The notes under the pieces: model-generated | Told to the model about the DNA's origin: nothing | The model's input: only the letters and a program-made list of their open reading frames with translations | Database searches by the model: none | Shown: positions 24,383 through 36,532 of the stretch, in pieces | Position numbering within the stretch: the stretch's first letter is position 1 | Layout of the letters: each line of letters starts with the position of its first letter | Translations under genes and position numbers: made by a program | Source: Podarcis raffonei | Taxonomy: Eukaryota > Chordata > Lepidosauria > Squamata > Lacertidae | Length of the DNA stretch: 64,000 nt | Assembly: GCF_027172205.1 (NCBI RefSeq) | Contig: NC_070614.1 | Location: 43,887,001-43,951,000, forward strand | Reading direction: 5' to 3'

Positions 24383-25135
24383 AATACCTGGCTGTCAGTG
24401 TTTCCCTGCTTGGTCTTCTACTTTCTATTTTATGTTAGGATCCAGATTCCTCCCCCACCTCAGGTTCTAACACAAATTCTTTAGGTCTTGCATGGTTTGG
24501 CTCAGACAGTATTGCTGTAGGTTTGGAGGGGTGAGTCTGTATGATACCCTGAGTTCCTTGAAATTCTTAGGGTCTAGTATCTAGTAAGGGTTAAAGCAGA
24601 TAGAGGATTATATTGTTAAACCAATGGTCATTGCTGGCCACTTAAGTACCTTCATCAGCATAACCAAAGAAGTTGCTCTGTGCCATAGGGCTTTCCCCCT
24701 CTCACCTAACTGCCAGCGGGAGAGAATTTTAGGAGAGTGTGTTGTGAGTGAGCTGAGCAGAAAGCAGGCTGAGAAGCTGGAGAGGCAGAGACATGCTTGA
24801 TCTGTGCTGGATCCTGTTATTGACATCTGTCTATCTTGGGAGACAATGGATCCAAAGCTGTGACTAATCAAGAAGCAAGATCTGTTGGGGTGTTAATGCT
24901 GAGAGCCCTTCCATCTTAGCTAGGGTTGCCACCTGTCCTGTGTAATACAGGATTGTCCCATATTGCAATGCAAAATTCTAAGTCCTGTATTGATGCAATT
25001 TTGTCCTGTATTTCAGGTTTTCTCTCCCCCCCATACCAAGTTAGGGATCTTTTCCAAATGCAGGTGTTTGAAAGGGTGTGTGAAAGATCATGTATTTAAG
25101 CTTTGGGGAGCCAAGAACAGAAAGAGTTACAAATT

Positions 25136-25138
<3 letters not shown>

Positions 25139-25179
<41 letters not shown>
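25139..25179. repeat. (GT)n microsatellite
   Basis: About 20 uninterrupted GT units, about 760 bp from the (CA)n run. Confidence 0.97.
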
Positions 25180-25180
<1 letters not shown>

Positions 25181-25288
25181 CAAATTCTAGAGGGGCCATC
25201 CTGTTAGAATGCCACAGACTGTAATGGGTTGCTTTGAAGTCACTTCAGCACAAGATGGAAGCAATAATAATTGTTTGTTAATTATTAG

Positions 25289-25396
25289 GGTTGCCATACA
25301 TCTGGAATTTCCCAGACATAGCCAGGATTCAGTTGTCAGAAACTGTTTGGGCAGGAATTGTCGAGATGTCCAGGAAAATCCAGACATATGGCAACC
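25289..25396. mobile_element. Short inverted-repeat element (MITE-like)
   Basis: The left end gggttgccatacatctgg is the near-perfect inverse of the right end ccagacatatggcaacct. No clear target duplication was seen. A possible relative with 'agggttgccacctgtcctg' begins near 24922. Confidence 0.5.
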
Positions 25397-25781
25397 TGTG
25401 TTGGTAGTGTAGATTTGGGCGAATTTCCATCCAATTTTGTCTCCAGTCCTGCTCACCACTGATGAGTGGCCCCCATGAAGGAGAGGAAATGGGGGAATAT
25501 GGCCCTCCTCCATTGTGCTTTCAAGTTAGCTTATGAAGGTTAGCTGACAATAAACTGAATAATACCAAATTTGAGAGGGCACCATTGGCTCCCTTGGTCT
25601 GCCTTAGATTGCTAAAAAGTGAAAACTTCTGGTACCAGGTGAGGAAAGCCATCAAAGACTGCCTAATAGGGGCTCTAGTCTGGGGCACCTTTTCTTGGTG
25701 CTGTGCCTAACTGCAGTGTTTTTTCATCATGCTTCTTTCTGTGTGAGGACATGACAAGAGACAGGTGGCACTTCAGGTCAT

Positions 25782-28700
25782 TTATTTATTTCTCTTTATT
25801 ATCTGTTCTTTGTTGTTCAGCTCAGGCCTCATCATAATGACAAAGCATTTGGGGAAAAAGATACAGCTCAGCAATCCAGCCCCAGAGGCCAAAATGGAGA
25901 AGATCTCTACTGCCACCATGTATTTCCCCTTAGTGCTCAGGTAGGTTGGAACAAAGGATACCCAAACACTGCAGAACACCAACATGCTGAAGGTGATAAA
26001 CTTGGCTTCGTTGAAAGCATCTGGAAGCTTCCTGGCTAGGAAAGCCAAAGTGAAGCTGATGACAGCTAGCAAACCCATAAAAGCCAGTAGACAGTAGAAG
26101 AAGGTGGCATAGCCTTCATTACATTCCACTATGACCTCATCTGCCAATGAGTGCATGTCAAAATCTGGGAAGGGGGGAGCTGATCCCAGCCATGCTGTCG
26201 AAATGCCAACTTGAACAAAGGAGCAACAAAGAACAATGGAAGTTGCTAGCCTTTTCCCCACCCATTTGCTCATCCTGGAACCTGGTTTAGTGGCCAAGAA
26301 GGCCAGAAGCACTGTCATGGTTTTGGCCAAGACAGACGAAACAGCAACAGAGAAGGTGATGCTGAATGATGTTTGCCTGAGCATGCAAATCACTTTCCCA
26401 GGTTGGCCAATGAACAGCAGCGGACAGAGGAAACAGAGCAGGAGGGAGATGAGGAGAGTGTAGCTGAGGCTCCGGTTATTGGCTTTGACAATGGGCGTGT
26501 CCCGGTGTTTAATAAAAGTTCCCAACACTAAGGAAGTTACCAGGGAAAAAGAGATGGCAAACAAAGCCACGCTGATCCCCAAAGGTTCTTCGTAAGAAAG
26601 GAAACTTACAATCTTAGGGATGCATCGATTTTGAGCCTCGTTTGGATGCTGATCATCAGAGCACTGGTAACAAGAGTCCGTGTCTGAGAAAAGGAGGAGT
26701 TGAAAAGTCTAAGTGACAATTCATATATTTACATATTTGTAGAGGTGACCAGGGACTTCCCTGGTTGTTACAAGCATAGCTGTAGGGTGGCTGGGACAGG
26801 GTGGGAATTCCTGCCTTCCTGCTAACTTGATAGATACCTTGTTAAATCCAGCAGGATAACCCATGCCAGAAGAACTATCCAATTGCCGGTGGTGTGCTTA
26901 CATTGGTTGATTTGTAAAATCCATATAGAAAGAAATCTTGAAGTGGCTTACATGAAATATAATGAGGATGAGGAGGAATGAAGTCATATTAAAATACAAT
27001 AAAATAAAACTTCTTAAATGAAAACAGAAAGCCAATATTTTTTTTTAAAAGTTTGAAAAGAAGGAATCTGACTCCAGGAAAACCTATGTAAGAATATATG
27101 CTTTGAAAGAGACATTTAAAGCTGGTTACTGTAGCTGCCTCTCAAACCACTCAGGGGAGGGTACAAGGGTGGGTGCTGCCACCAAGAAAGTCCATTTCTG
27201 TGTTGCCACCAAGCAGAGCTGGCCCAGCCATTAGGCAGGGTGAGGCTGCAGCATCTGGTGTTAGAAGACCCCCAGGTGGCACTTCTGTGGGTGCCCCACT
27301 TGCCTCACTGCCTTTGCTAACAGCGGAAAAGCGCCACCACCATTGGTGTCGATTTTGGACAAGATTGCATCCATTTGGGGTGAGATCTCACGCAAACCGG
27401 TGCTACCTGGAAGGGCACACAGCAGCAGTAGAGCGGGCAGTGTTGGCAGCACTTTCTGCTTCACCTCTAGTGGCAAAAGAGGACACTACGCCCCAACCAC
27501 CAAGTGACAATCAGCTGCTTGTGGAATAGCCAGTGTGGTTTCCTTGGAAGATCTTAAGGCTGAACTCCATCTGACTGGCCCTTTAGGTGTTGCTGGAGTA
27601 CAACACCCCTCACCCCTGGCCATTGGCTGTGCTGGCTGGGCCAGATGGGAGTTGGAGTCCAGGAGGATCTGGAGGTTCCCCATCCCTGCCTTACCACATG
27701 TCTTCTCACAATGGTGATTCTGATTTGACAGGTGGGAATTCTGGGGTTGAGGAACAGTAGCTCTCTCTATGCAAAGGTGAGATTTGAGTGCCTGTTCAAA
27801 GTTCAACTCTCATTTCTCCGGACATCTTTGGTTCTCACTTTTCATTTGCTTGAGAATACTGTGCTCTTTGTCACTTACCCTCCAGAGCTGAAATCTTCCC
27901 TTCTTGGCATGGAGAACAGGTGTAGCAGCAAGATGGGGCACCCTCCTTTGTGATCTTCTGATAACCAGGCTGGCAGCAGTCATTGCACACCGAGACAGGG
28001 GGCACCTGTCCATAAACAACAAATGACTGGAGAAAATGGTATTTTGTTTTCACCAGCTGGTGTTTATTGTTTTTTAAAAAACATTTTTACTAAAGATTTC
28101 TTGGTTTACAAAAGTATATGCAATGTCTCTTTTTTCATCTTACATTTTCTACAGATCAGTTTCATTTGCTGAGACATTAGTGGTACATTAGGGAAAAAGG
28201 GGGAAAAGAGGTGGAGGGGGGAATGGTGGGTGGGGTGGGGTCAGGTGGCAATGATTCTATTCTACTTACTGTATTTTTCGCTCCATAAGACGCACCTGAC
28301 CATAAGACCCACCTAGTTTTTAGAGGGGGAATGCAAGAAAAAAATATTCTTTAAAGGGAGCGCTGAGCAGAGCCTGTATGCATCCCAGGCTCTGCTCAGC
28401 GCTCACTTTCACGAGCTGCGTGGAGCTTTTTGGGGGCTTTTGACAGGCTGCCCTTGACCCTCCCCAAGAGCCGCACACACGCTCCACACGGCTCGTGACA
28501 GGGAGTGCAGCTCTTGGGGCTTTTCCAGGAGGTGGGGGAAGGGACAGAGGGGCTAAGCCAGAAGCTAGAACAGCAAGAGGGAGCGCTGCGCAGCGATCCC
28601 TCTCGCTGTTCTGGCTTCTGGGATAGCCGCGCTGCCTGCATTCGCTCCATAAGATTCACACACATTTCCCCTTACTTTTTAGGAAGGAAAAATTGCGTCT

Positions 28701-31700
28701 TATAGAGCAAAAAATATGGTTGTGTATGTGTGGGGTTTTGTGTCAGTGTCTCTTCTGTGGGTCCTCTTTGCTATTCGCTTGTATTCCTTTGGTAGTGAGA
28801 GAGGTTAAGCAAGTCAATTGCTGCTATGAAATGATGCCATTTTATCTTTCCTGGTTGGCAGGTCAAATGGTTATTTCCCCACTCCTAGCAGGCCAAATGA
28901 GACAGGGTGACTGTCCATCTGTCAATCAAACGTGGGTGCCACTGTCCATCTGTCAATCATCTAACATCATAGCGATATCAGATGCTGATGCTGCTTGTCG
29001 GGACTATGAAGTACAACACAGGGATATTTGAAACCCTTTTGCAAACAACAAACAGCTTTAAACCTCCTAATTATTCTTTCTAATCCTTATTACCTTGTAG
29101 TTCTCTTCATGATCATCACCGCTAGTTGCCACCACAACATTCTGTACTACTTAATTTCAAAAAACCCCAACAAAAAATATTTACCTGGCAAAGGATGAAT
29201 AAATGCTTCATTTCACTCACTTTAAATCTGTTGTCCACCCATTTTACACTGTAATTCTCTACTCACGGACCTGAGAATGAGCCCCATTGAACTTGGACTT
29301 AAATCTGAATAGATTCATAGATTGTGCTGCTGGTGGATAACATTTATTTTCGTATTAGAGAGGGAGTGTAGCTATTGTCTTACTTTGGTGAATTCTTCAT
29401 GCCACTGGATTTTTTCCTCATCAATGGTGAACACTTTCTTTGGAGGATCCTGAGGATCCAGACTTCCTACTTTGATCCTGACATAGGATTGATTTGGGAA
29501 AGTGATCAAGTTGGTAACATCAAAACCAGCTTCTAATTCTCCACGTTCATTAAATCTGATTTCATCTCCAGCACTGTTGTTGAATGCGATCCTCTGAAGA
29601 AACGAGTGGAGCTTGGCATGAGAGAATTGAAGAACCTTTTAAGTCTTGGAATACACTCAATGATATATTTTCCCCCAGTTAATTTTGTAACATGGCACGC
29701 TAGTCATAGGGATGGGGAATTCAGTTTAATTTGGGTTTTAATGCGAACCTCCCTAAATCACACTTCCTAAAATAACATGTACAGTGGACGCTTGGGTTGC
29801 GAACGTGATCCATGCGGGATGCACGTTCGCAACCTGCAGTGTCTTCAACCCACAGCGGCGTGTCTCTGCATGTGCATGTTGCAATTCGGCATATCTGCGC
29901 ATGCGCAACGCGCAATTTAGCGCTTCTGCGCATGCGCGACTGCCGAAACCCGGAAGTAACCTGTTCCGGTACTTCTGGGTTTCGGCGGTCCACAATCCGA
30001 AGAAACGCAACCTGAAGCATCTGTAACCCAAGGTATGACTGTAATTCGAAACACAGCTTTTCTTCTAAATTTGCTCTTCCTTGAATTTTGCAATGCGGTT
30101 CCTCCCATAATGTACATAAGGGAAAGTATGTGCAAAAATGAATATATTTGTGTACATTACATACAGAATGCATTCTGTCAGGGGAAATCATTTGCAAAAA
30201 AAAGGGGGAAGATGCATGCTATAATGCTGATTAACTTTCATGAAGACTTCTTTATTATTGCAAACTTATGGTGAATAGAACTTAAGACTGGAAAAATGTG
30301 CATCTGAGAAAAGGTGAAATTGATGGATTCTCCCATCCCTAAGCTGAACATTTCACACCAAACCACATGACATTCAGGGACACTGGGGAGACATTACCTT
30401 CCAGGGTTCCATATTTAGATGTGTCAGGCTACCTTCATATTTCATTGCTCTGTGACTGGATCTAGAGCTGTACATACTATGTATGGCACGTGCCAGGGCA
30501 TAGACTGCATTGTAGATACTGTAGCTGTGGCCAGTCATGCTCATTTCAAAATAAGGTGCAGGAAGATTCTCCAGACTCTCTTCTCCGGTACATGTGTCAG
30601 TGATGTTTGGTGACTCAGAGGAGTTTGAAACAGAGCAAATAAATGCTTGTTCCCATAAATCCTTGATAAAACCATCTCCGTATGCATAATAAGGGTTTGC
30701 ACCCTGAACAAATTCTTGGAAGCCTTGAACTTCCATAGAGTGAATTGTGAAGGAGACTGAACCATGGAACATTTGCATATCAAGAAACCTTTGGAAAGGA
30801 CTAAATGTGAAATCGATTTGGGCTGTTGTAATCCACACCTTTCCTGCAGAATACATCTCTACAGAATCAGGAAGTATTAGAGGAATAAACTCCATTGTCA
30901 ACCACACAATAGTTGCCACCGCCTGCATGGTGGTAGATTCTCCATATACAACAATAGCATTGGCTTTGCTTTTCATGAAAAGTGGGGTATTATTAAAAAT
31001 GTGCTCGAAAATTTTTTGTACGCTGGTCATCCTCATATTCTTTTTAATTCTTTCTGTGAAGGCCAGACAGATTCTTAAATGGGAAAGAACTGGTTTCAAA
31101 GCATCCAAGAAATGTTCTCCACTGTCATCATCTATAGTGATGAGACCTACCCATCTCCACCCAAAATGCAAAAGTAGGTGGGCAATTCCCTGATATTGAA
31201 GTGCTTCATTGGGAGCCATGTGGTAAAAGGAAGGAAAATGAGATTTGCCACTCACTCCTGGTTCAAATGAGCCATATGACAGCTGGACAGGGAGGGCAGG
31301 GGAGATGACAGAAATTTCAGAGGTGAAATAGAAGAAACACCTCGTCACACATTATACTTTTGATTATTTATTTATTCTTATTACTCTATTTTTTAAATAG
31401 AGCCACAAAATGATGGTGGAGGCTCTATTTTGGTGATGTCAAAATGGCTGCATTCACACACAGGAAGGAGATATTAGCAGGCTTGGAGAGACTCTGTCAG
31501 GAGTGCATGCAGGAGCCAGGCCCTGTGACTGGTAGGGCCTCACAGGACTGGGGCCTTCCTGAGTTTGGCCTGGAAGGGCAAGGCATGACCGCACAGGTGA
31601 GGCTTGGCAGAAGACTCAAGCACCTGGTGGCAAGGGCCGGGAGGGGTCTATAAGACCAGCATTTCCCTCTGGCTCTTTGCCACAGCAACACACTACCCAC

Positions 31701-33972
31701 CTATCTTTGCTTCGGCTTCCTGACTCCTGGTATCCTGACTCTTGGACCCTTGGCTTCCTGACCCCTGGACAGCTGACCCTGGACTGCTGACTCCTGTTTC
31801 CCAACCTCTACCCTGGTCCCGATGTACCAAGCCGGGACTCCGACAGCCTGTAACCTGGACCGTGACAGACTCCAAGGTTTACAAAAGAACAAAAACCTTC
31901 AGGAAAAGACATGTGATGGTGGGAATGAGGAGCTTACTGTGTTCTGGCTCTTACATTGTTCCAGGAGTTGCAGAGCAGAATGCATACAACCCTGGAATTA
32001 TTATTATCCCTTATCCGTACTCTAGAGTAAGCATGCATACTGCAGCCTAAGTTAACATCAGGGCAGCAAATTTCAGTTTGCCATGAACCTCTGTCAGATG
32101 AAGCAGGCAAGACAGTTTTCTGGGATGAATATGAATATTAAACAGGCAGCCCTTTATAAAGAGACATATGCTCAAAGCTCCATTTTGTGCGTCTCTGCAC
32201 ATATCTTATTTTCTCTCAAACCCCACCCGGCATTATTCTTCCTCCTGCTTCTAATTAATGAGCATGCTACCAGAAAGAAAAGGGAAGGGTATGAGATCAG
32301 AGGAAATCCCCACAGCTGAATGCCCTACCTGGGGGATCTTGTAAAGGCTCAAGACCTTTGCCATGTGTGCGGTTGTAGCAGAGCTAAGTCCTCCGATGAC
32401 AGCCACAAGCTTTTTCTGGATGCCACAGTTATAGTTCGGGAAGAACTGGAGTGAGTTGCAGAGCAGGTCCAACGTGGCCCGGTAGGTCATCATTGCAATG
32501 GAATTGCTGTCATAGATGTGGAATCCAAGAGTGACATTAAGCAAGATGCTGGGATTTTCATTGATCTCTTCTACAGCAAAAACCATGGCCAGGATGTGCT
32601 GGTAGAACTTTGTCACCACTCTGTAAATAAAGCCATACAATAATTCACCATGGTACCACAGAAATGGTTCGTTGTGCCTCTAAGACACCCTTTGCCAGCC
32701 TGATGCCCTCTGGATGCTTTGGACTACAGCTCCCATCAGCCTCATATAGTATGGTCAGTGGACAAGGATGGTGGCAGTTGTAGTCTGGAGGGCACCAGGT
32801 TGGGGAAGGGTGTTGTAAGAGATTCAGATGCCTGAACCTAAGGAGGTGATGAAATGTAGGAGCATAGTTGAAAATGAGGGAAAGGGACAATGGTCATCTC
32901 CTGCTCAGTTATGCCCATATAGTTGCATAGTGTGTGCCGCACAGTGTGCTTTTGTGCAGTAAGAAACGACAAATATTATTTATCATGGAGTTTGCTTAAA
33001 AAATGTAATCCCTGCCTCCTCCTCCTTATTTTGAGATTTACCAAGGATGTACCCCTAAATGGGAAGAATCCCAAAACATGTCTTGCATTCAAAAAGTCTA
33101 CTCCCTAACATCTCCAGTCTTAACAGTATTGCAATTTTCTGATATTGTAAGGCATCTTGAATATCTGCTGTTGGGCAGAAATATGACAATTTCTACTGAC
33201 TAAATAATCAAAGGAGTGGTTACTGATTTTCCAAGCATTTTTTTTTTAAACCCCAACTGGAAATGGGATAGCCCCAACCTACTGGAATTAGCCTGCTTTG
33301 TGGGCAGGGGGAGAAAAAATAAAAATATGAATTCCTCAAAACGTTCCCCAGAGAGCAGTCAGTGTAATCCTTAAGGAAAGCTTTTATAAGTTATTGTTCT
33401 TAACACCATCAAGTCATGACCTTATATAGCGAGTGAAGCCTATAGGAGGTGCAAAGAAGCAAATGCCAGGTTGTAGCATATTCTGGATGTATCCTAAAAT
33501 CAGATTTTTTTGGGGGGGGAGAGATACAATAACTGACATTAAAGTAACAACAAGTTCTATCTTACCAATGGACCCTCTAACTTTGTTATTTGTATATGAT
33601 AAAGATCTTGCACTAATAGAGGATTAGGTACAGTGGTACCTCGAGTTAAGAACTTAATTCGTACTGGAGGTCTGTTCTTAACCTGAAACTGTTCTTAACC
33701 TGAAGCACCACTTTAGCTAATGGGGCTTCCCACTGCCGCTGCGTGATTTCTGTTCTCATCCTGAAGCAAAGTTCTTAACCCGAGGTACTATTTCTGGGTT
33801 AGCGGAGTCTGTAACCTGAAGTGTCTGTAACCCAAGATACCACTGTATTGTCACAATAAGCTTCAGCATAACGTAAACCTTTTGCATTACTCACAACTTC
33901 AAAGTGCTCTATTTGATTTTGGTATTTAGGTGGCAGCAGAGGTGAGGCAGGTTGGGGAAATGCTCCCCCTCT

Positions 33973-34008
<36 letters not shown>

Positions 34009-34977
34009 CTTGCCCTCCCACTCGCCTTCCTCTATTGCTGGGCTCCTGTTATTAACATATACTTTCTTTCAGAAATCTTAATTTTTTTTGGCGGGGGACA
34101 CCTCACATACCTAGAAATATACCGTACTTTTCCATGTAAAAGATGAGGTTGGTTTTTTTTTTTTACTGTAAAATAATGTTTAAAAAACGGGGCTCATCTT
34201 ATACACGGATAGTGTTTGAGGGGGATGAGTAATTGGTTGCAGCCGTGAGCAGGAGCTTGTCAGCGGCGATTTTGTTGGTGATTGGTGGCTGTGTCAAGTG
34301 CTGCTTTTTATTGGCTGGTGCTGTGGAAATTGGGTGGGTGATTGGTTGCTGCGGCAAGGGTTGCTTAGGATTGGCTGCCTCTTTGGCAAGTGGGCGTGCG
34401 ATTGCCGTCTGCTGTTTGTGAGCGGGTAGGCGCACGTTGGCTTCAGTGTTTTTCATTTGGGTTAGTGATTTTCGGCATCCCCCCCTCCAAAAAAAACCCA
34501 ACAACTCTGGGCCACCCCCCCATTTTCTTAAATTTGTGTCCCCCAAAATAGGGGGCGTCTTATACATGGGGGCGAATGGAAAAATACAGTACTTTCCTGG
34601 TCCCACCACTGATTTGGTATGGAAACCTGTTCTTTGATTTCAGTCCTGAATATCTGTTTTCTTCTCTTTTGACACTTGTTAATTTATTCATGTTTTTCTT
34701 TATTCTATATCCTTATTTTTAAAATAATAATAATAATAATAATAAAGAAGAAGAATCCTTACAATGGAAATTTAACCCAGTCTTTAGAAGGGTGTTCCTT
34801 GAAGGACACATTGGGCAAGATGTAAACTGTGTGAGAGGCAATCCCACCGATGATGATTTCGCCAGGTTGGTACCACTCCGATGGGACATGAATGGGATTG
34901 TTTCCAGCGCACTTCACAGAGTGTCCTTTGTGCACCATCTGAGAGAGCAGCAGCAGCAACAGCAACAACAGCAACAT
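25782..34977 (-). CDS. Vomeronasal type-2 receptor (V2R), gene A, complete
   Basis: Class C GPCR of vomeronasal sensory neurons; V2Rs detect peptide or protein pheromones and signal through G proteins at the cell surface. Six exons: 34763-34977, 32329-32620, 30398-31282, 29384-29611, 27879-28005 and 25782-26683. All have GT/AG sites and compatible phases, giving 882 codons. Exon 1 encodes a leucine-run signal peptide. Exons 2-4 form the Venus-flytrap ligand-binding region ([58 protein letters not shown]). Exon 5 is the cysteine-rich link ([16 protein letters not shown]). Exon 6 encodes seven membrane segments with [18 protein letters not shown] and [18 protein letters not shown]. The donor of exon 1 was chosen at cattg/taagg-type GTAAGG because the nearer GT breaks the frame. 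The length is usual for V2Rs. No stop or frameshift was found. Introns hold a solo LTR and MITEs. Confidence 0.92.
28267..28721. mobile_element. DNA transposon (MITE) of the CCGTATTTTTCG-end type
   Basis: The left end reads gtatttttcgctccataaga and the right end ttgcgtcttatagagc then aaaaatatgg, in inverted relation with TA at the edges. A palindrome around 'gcgctgagcagagcctg' lies inside. It sits in intron 5 of V2R gene A. Relatives are at 34120 and 48718. The superfamily is not assigned. Confidence 0.55.
29780..30043. mobile_element. MITE, TA target site, CG-rich variant
   Basis: tacagtggacgcttgggttg at the left and aacccaaggtatgactgta at the right. The interior is rich in CpG (ctgcgcatgcgcaac). 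It lies in intron 3 of V2R gene A. Confidence 0.6.
31495..31867. mobile_element. Solo LTR of an LTR retroelement (fossil)
   Basis: A 373-bp block starts tgtcaggag and ends cgtgaca. It is flanked by the perfect 5-bp duplication gactc (31490-31494 and 31868-31872). A TATA-like ctataag lies at about 31648. No internal coding part remains. A 5-bp duplication fits Ty3/Gypsy or some endogenous retroviruses; the family is unresolved. It lies in intron 2 of V2R gene A. Confidence 0.65.
32685..32813. mobile_element. Palindromic hAT-like MITE
   Basis: 'acaccctttgccagcctgat' is inverted, imperfectly, in 'accaggttggggaagggtgt', and 'ggactacagctcccatc' is opposed by 'ggcagttgtagtctgg'. The target duplication is approximate. 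It lies just upstream of exon 2 of V2R gene A. Confidence 0.55.
33629..33847. mobile_element. MITE, TA target site, tacagtggtacctcg ends
   Basis: Left end tacagtggtacctcgagtta, right end cccaagataccactgta, TA at both edges. 'gttcttaacctgaa' occurs several times inside. It lies in intron 1 of V2R gene A. Confidence 0.7.
33974..34004. repeat. (CA)n microsatellite
   Basis: About 15 CA units. Confidence 0.95.
34120..34591. mobile_element. DNA transposon of the CCGTATTTTTC-end type
   Basis: 'taccgtacttttccatgtaa' at the left and 'atggaaaaatacagta' at the right, with 'tcatcttatacacgga' and 'gtcttatacatggg' near the ends. Same end type as 28267-28721 and 48718-49859. Confidence 0.55.
34722..34744. 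repeat. (TAA)n microsatellite
   Basis: About 7 TAA units, just inside intron 1 of V2R gene A, about 20 bp from the exon 1 donor. Confidence 0.9.
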
Positions 34978-35688
34978 CGTAGAACCTCAGCTTCCTGGTG
35001 GTAAAGGCTCCTGTAAGATGTGTCTCAGGACAGCATCACCCTGGGTTGAAATTACATGGCTCGGAGGACAGCTGATTCTGCCAATACATGTATTCAAGTG
35101 GCATGTATGTGCTTTACTTTGAGCATCAACTGGAGAACAGAAGCACGCATTGGATACTAATCTAGTGGCACTTATCTGAAGCATGACCTGTCCTACTTAA
35201 AGGAGAAACTCCCCAGTTCAGACAGACAGAGCTCTGCCAAATTTAATCCCTGGAACCAAAGCCCCAAGTGACACTGTTGGGGGTTTATATAACAATTTCA
35301 GACAATTTTTTATGTGCTGTAAGCCAGATGGATGGGATATAAATAATAAAAAAAATTCTTGCTTTTTTCCCCTTTTTCTTTTAGAGACGTCTGGGGCTTT
35401 GTCCAGGCAAATAAATGACAATGATTTGGATAATTACAGGGGTGGTAATAGCTAACCCTGATGGCTATGTTTCACTTCCACTGTCAGGCCCCATCGGCAC
35501 CATGTACGTAAAGTGGTATCATATCACTTTAAACAGTCACGGCTTCCCCCCAAAGAGTCCTGGGACCTGTAGTTTGCTAAGGGTGCTGAGAGCTGTTAGG
35601 AGATTCCTGTTCCCTTCACAGGGCTACAATTCCCAGAGATCTTGTCAACCACAGAGTTCTTTGGGGGAAGATTGTTTTGAGTGGTGTA

Positions 35689-36029
35689 AGGTAAAGGTAA
35701 AGGGACCCCTGACCATTAGGTCCAGTCGTGGCCAACACTGGGGTTGCGGCACTCATCTCGCTTTATTGGCCGAGGGAGTCGGCATACAGCTCATGTGGCC
35801 AGCATGACTAAGCCGCTTTTGGTGAACCAGAGCAGTGCACGGAAACGCCATTTACCTTCCCACCGGAGTGGTACCTATTTATCTACTTGCACTTTGACGT
35901 GCTTTCGAACTGCTAGGTTGGCAGGAGCAGGGACCGAGCAATGGGAGCTTACCCCATTCGAACCGCCGACCTTCTGATCGGCAAGTCCTAGGCTCTGTGG
36001 TTTAACCCACAGCGCCACCCGCATCCTTC
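35689..36029 (-). mobile_element. Sauria-type SINE with 10-bp target duplication
   Basis: Near full-length copy flanked by gagtggtgta at 35679-35688 and 36030-36039. A short stretch near the tRNA-like head is missing. Confidence 0.92.
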
Positions 36030-36053
36030 GAGTGGTGTAGTACTGCTTTAGAT

Positions 36054-36189
36054 CAGGCATAGGCAAACTCGGCCCTCCAGATGTTTTGAGACTACAATTC
36101 CCATCACCCCTGACCACTGTTCCTGTTAGCTAGGGCTGATGGGAGTTGTTGTCCCAAAACATCTGGAGGGCCGAGTTTGCCTATGCCTG
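36054..36189. mobile_element. Near-perfect palindromic hAT MITE
   Basis: 136 bp. The left arm begins caggcataggcaaactcggc and the right arm ends gccgagtttgcctatgcctg, its perfect inverse. gctttagat flanks it on both sides (36045-36053 and 36190-36198), which contains the 8-bp duplication expected for hAT. Confidence 0.85.
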
Positions 36190-36227
36190 GCTTTAGATGC
36201 ATAGTGCAGGTTTGGCCTCAGAGGCCG

Positions 36228-36393
36228 TATGCCTCTGAATGACAGTTGCTGTGAATCACAGGCAAGGAGAATGCTGTGGTGCCCATTTCCTGCTTGCACG
36301 CTTCCCACAGGCATCTGGCTAGTCATTGTGAGAACAGAAGGCAGATCTAGATGGGCAGTTGGCCTCATCCAACAAGGCTTTGTATTGTTCTTA
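36228..36393 (+). repeat. LINE 3'-end fragment (CR1/L2-like)
   Basis: 'gcctcatccaacaaggcttt' followed by 'tgttctta' is the usual end of a reptilian LINE family. The 'tgcctctgaatgacagttgc' segment recurs inverted or degraded in V2R introns (46860-46960, 56400-56440, 59815-59940). The family is inferred. Confidence 0.45.
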
Positions 36394-36532
36394 AAGGTAA
36401 AGGTAAAGGGACTCCTGACCAATAGGTCCTGTCGCAGACGACTCTGGGGTTGTGGCGCTCATCTCGCTTTATTGGCCAAGGGAGCTGGCGTACAGCTTCC
36501 AGGTACCGCTCCAGCGGGAAGGTAAGCGGTAA
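36394..36532 (-). mobile_element. Truncated Sauria-type SINE with inverted inner piece
   Basis: Tail and body match other copies up to 'gtacagcttcc'. Then 'aggtaccgctccagcgggaa' follows, which is the opposite strand of a more internal part of the same SINE. tgttctta flanks the whole unit (36386-36393 and 36533-36540). Confidence 0.8.

Larger units (their letters stand above)
24000..25780. other. Spacer between the Ig receptor pair and the V2R cluster
   Basis: Contains a (CA)n run, a (GT)n run and a MITE-like palindrome (listed separately). Apart from these, no exon or transposon end was recognised. The 3' end of V2R gene A begins at 25782. Confidence 0.4.
35508..36212. mobile_element. Old hAT-like repeat carrying two nested insertions
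   Basis: The outer repeat shows 'aagtggtatcatatcacttt' at the left, 'ctacaattcccagagatctt' inside and 'gtggtgtagtactgctttag' at the right. It is interrupted by a SINE (35689-36029) and by a palindromic MITE (36054-36189), each with its own target duplication. Outer boundaries are approximate. Confidence 0.45.
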
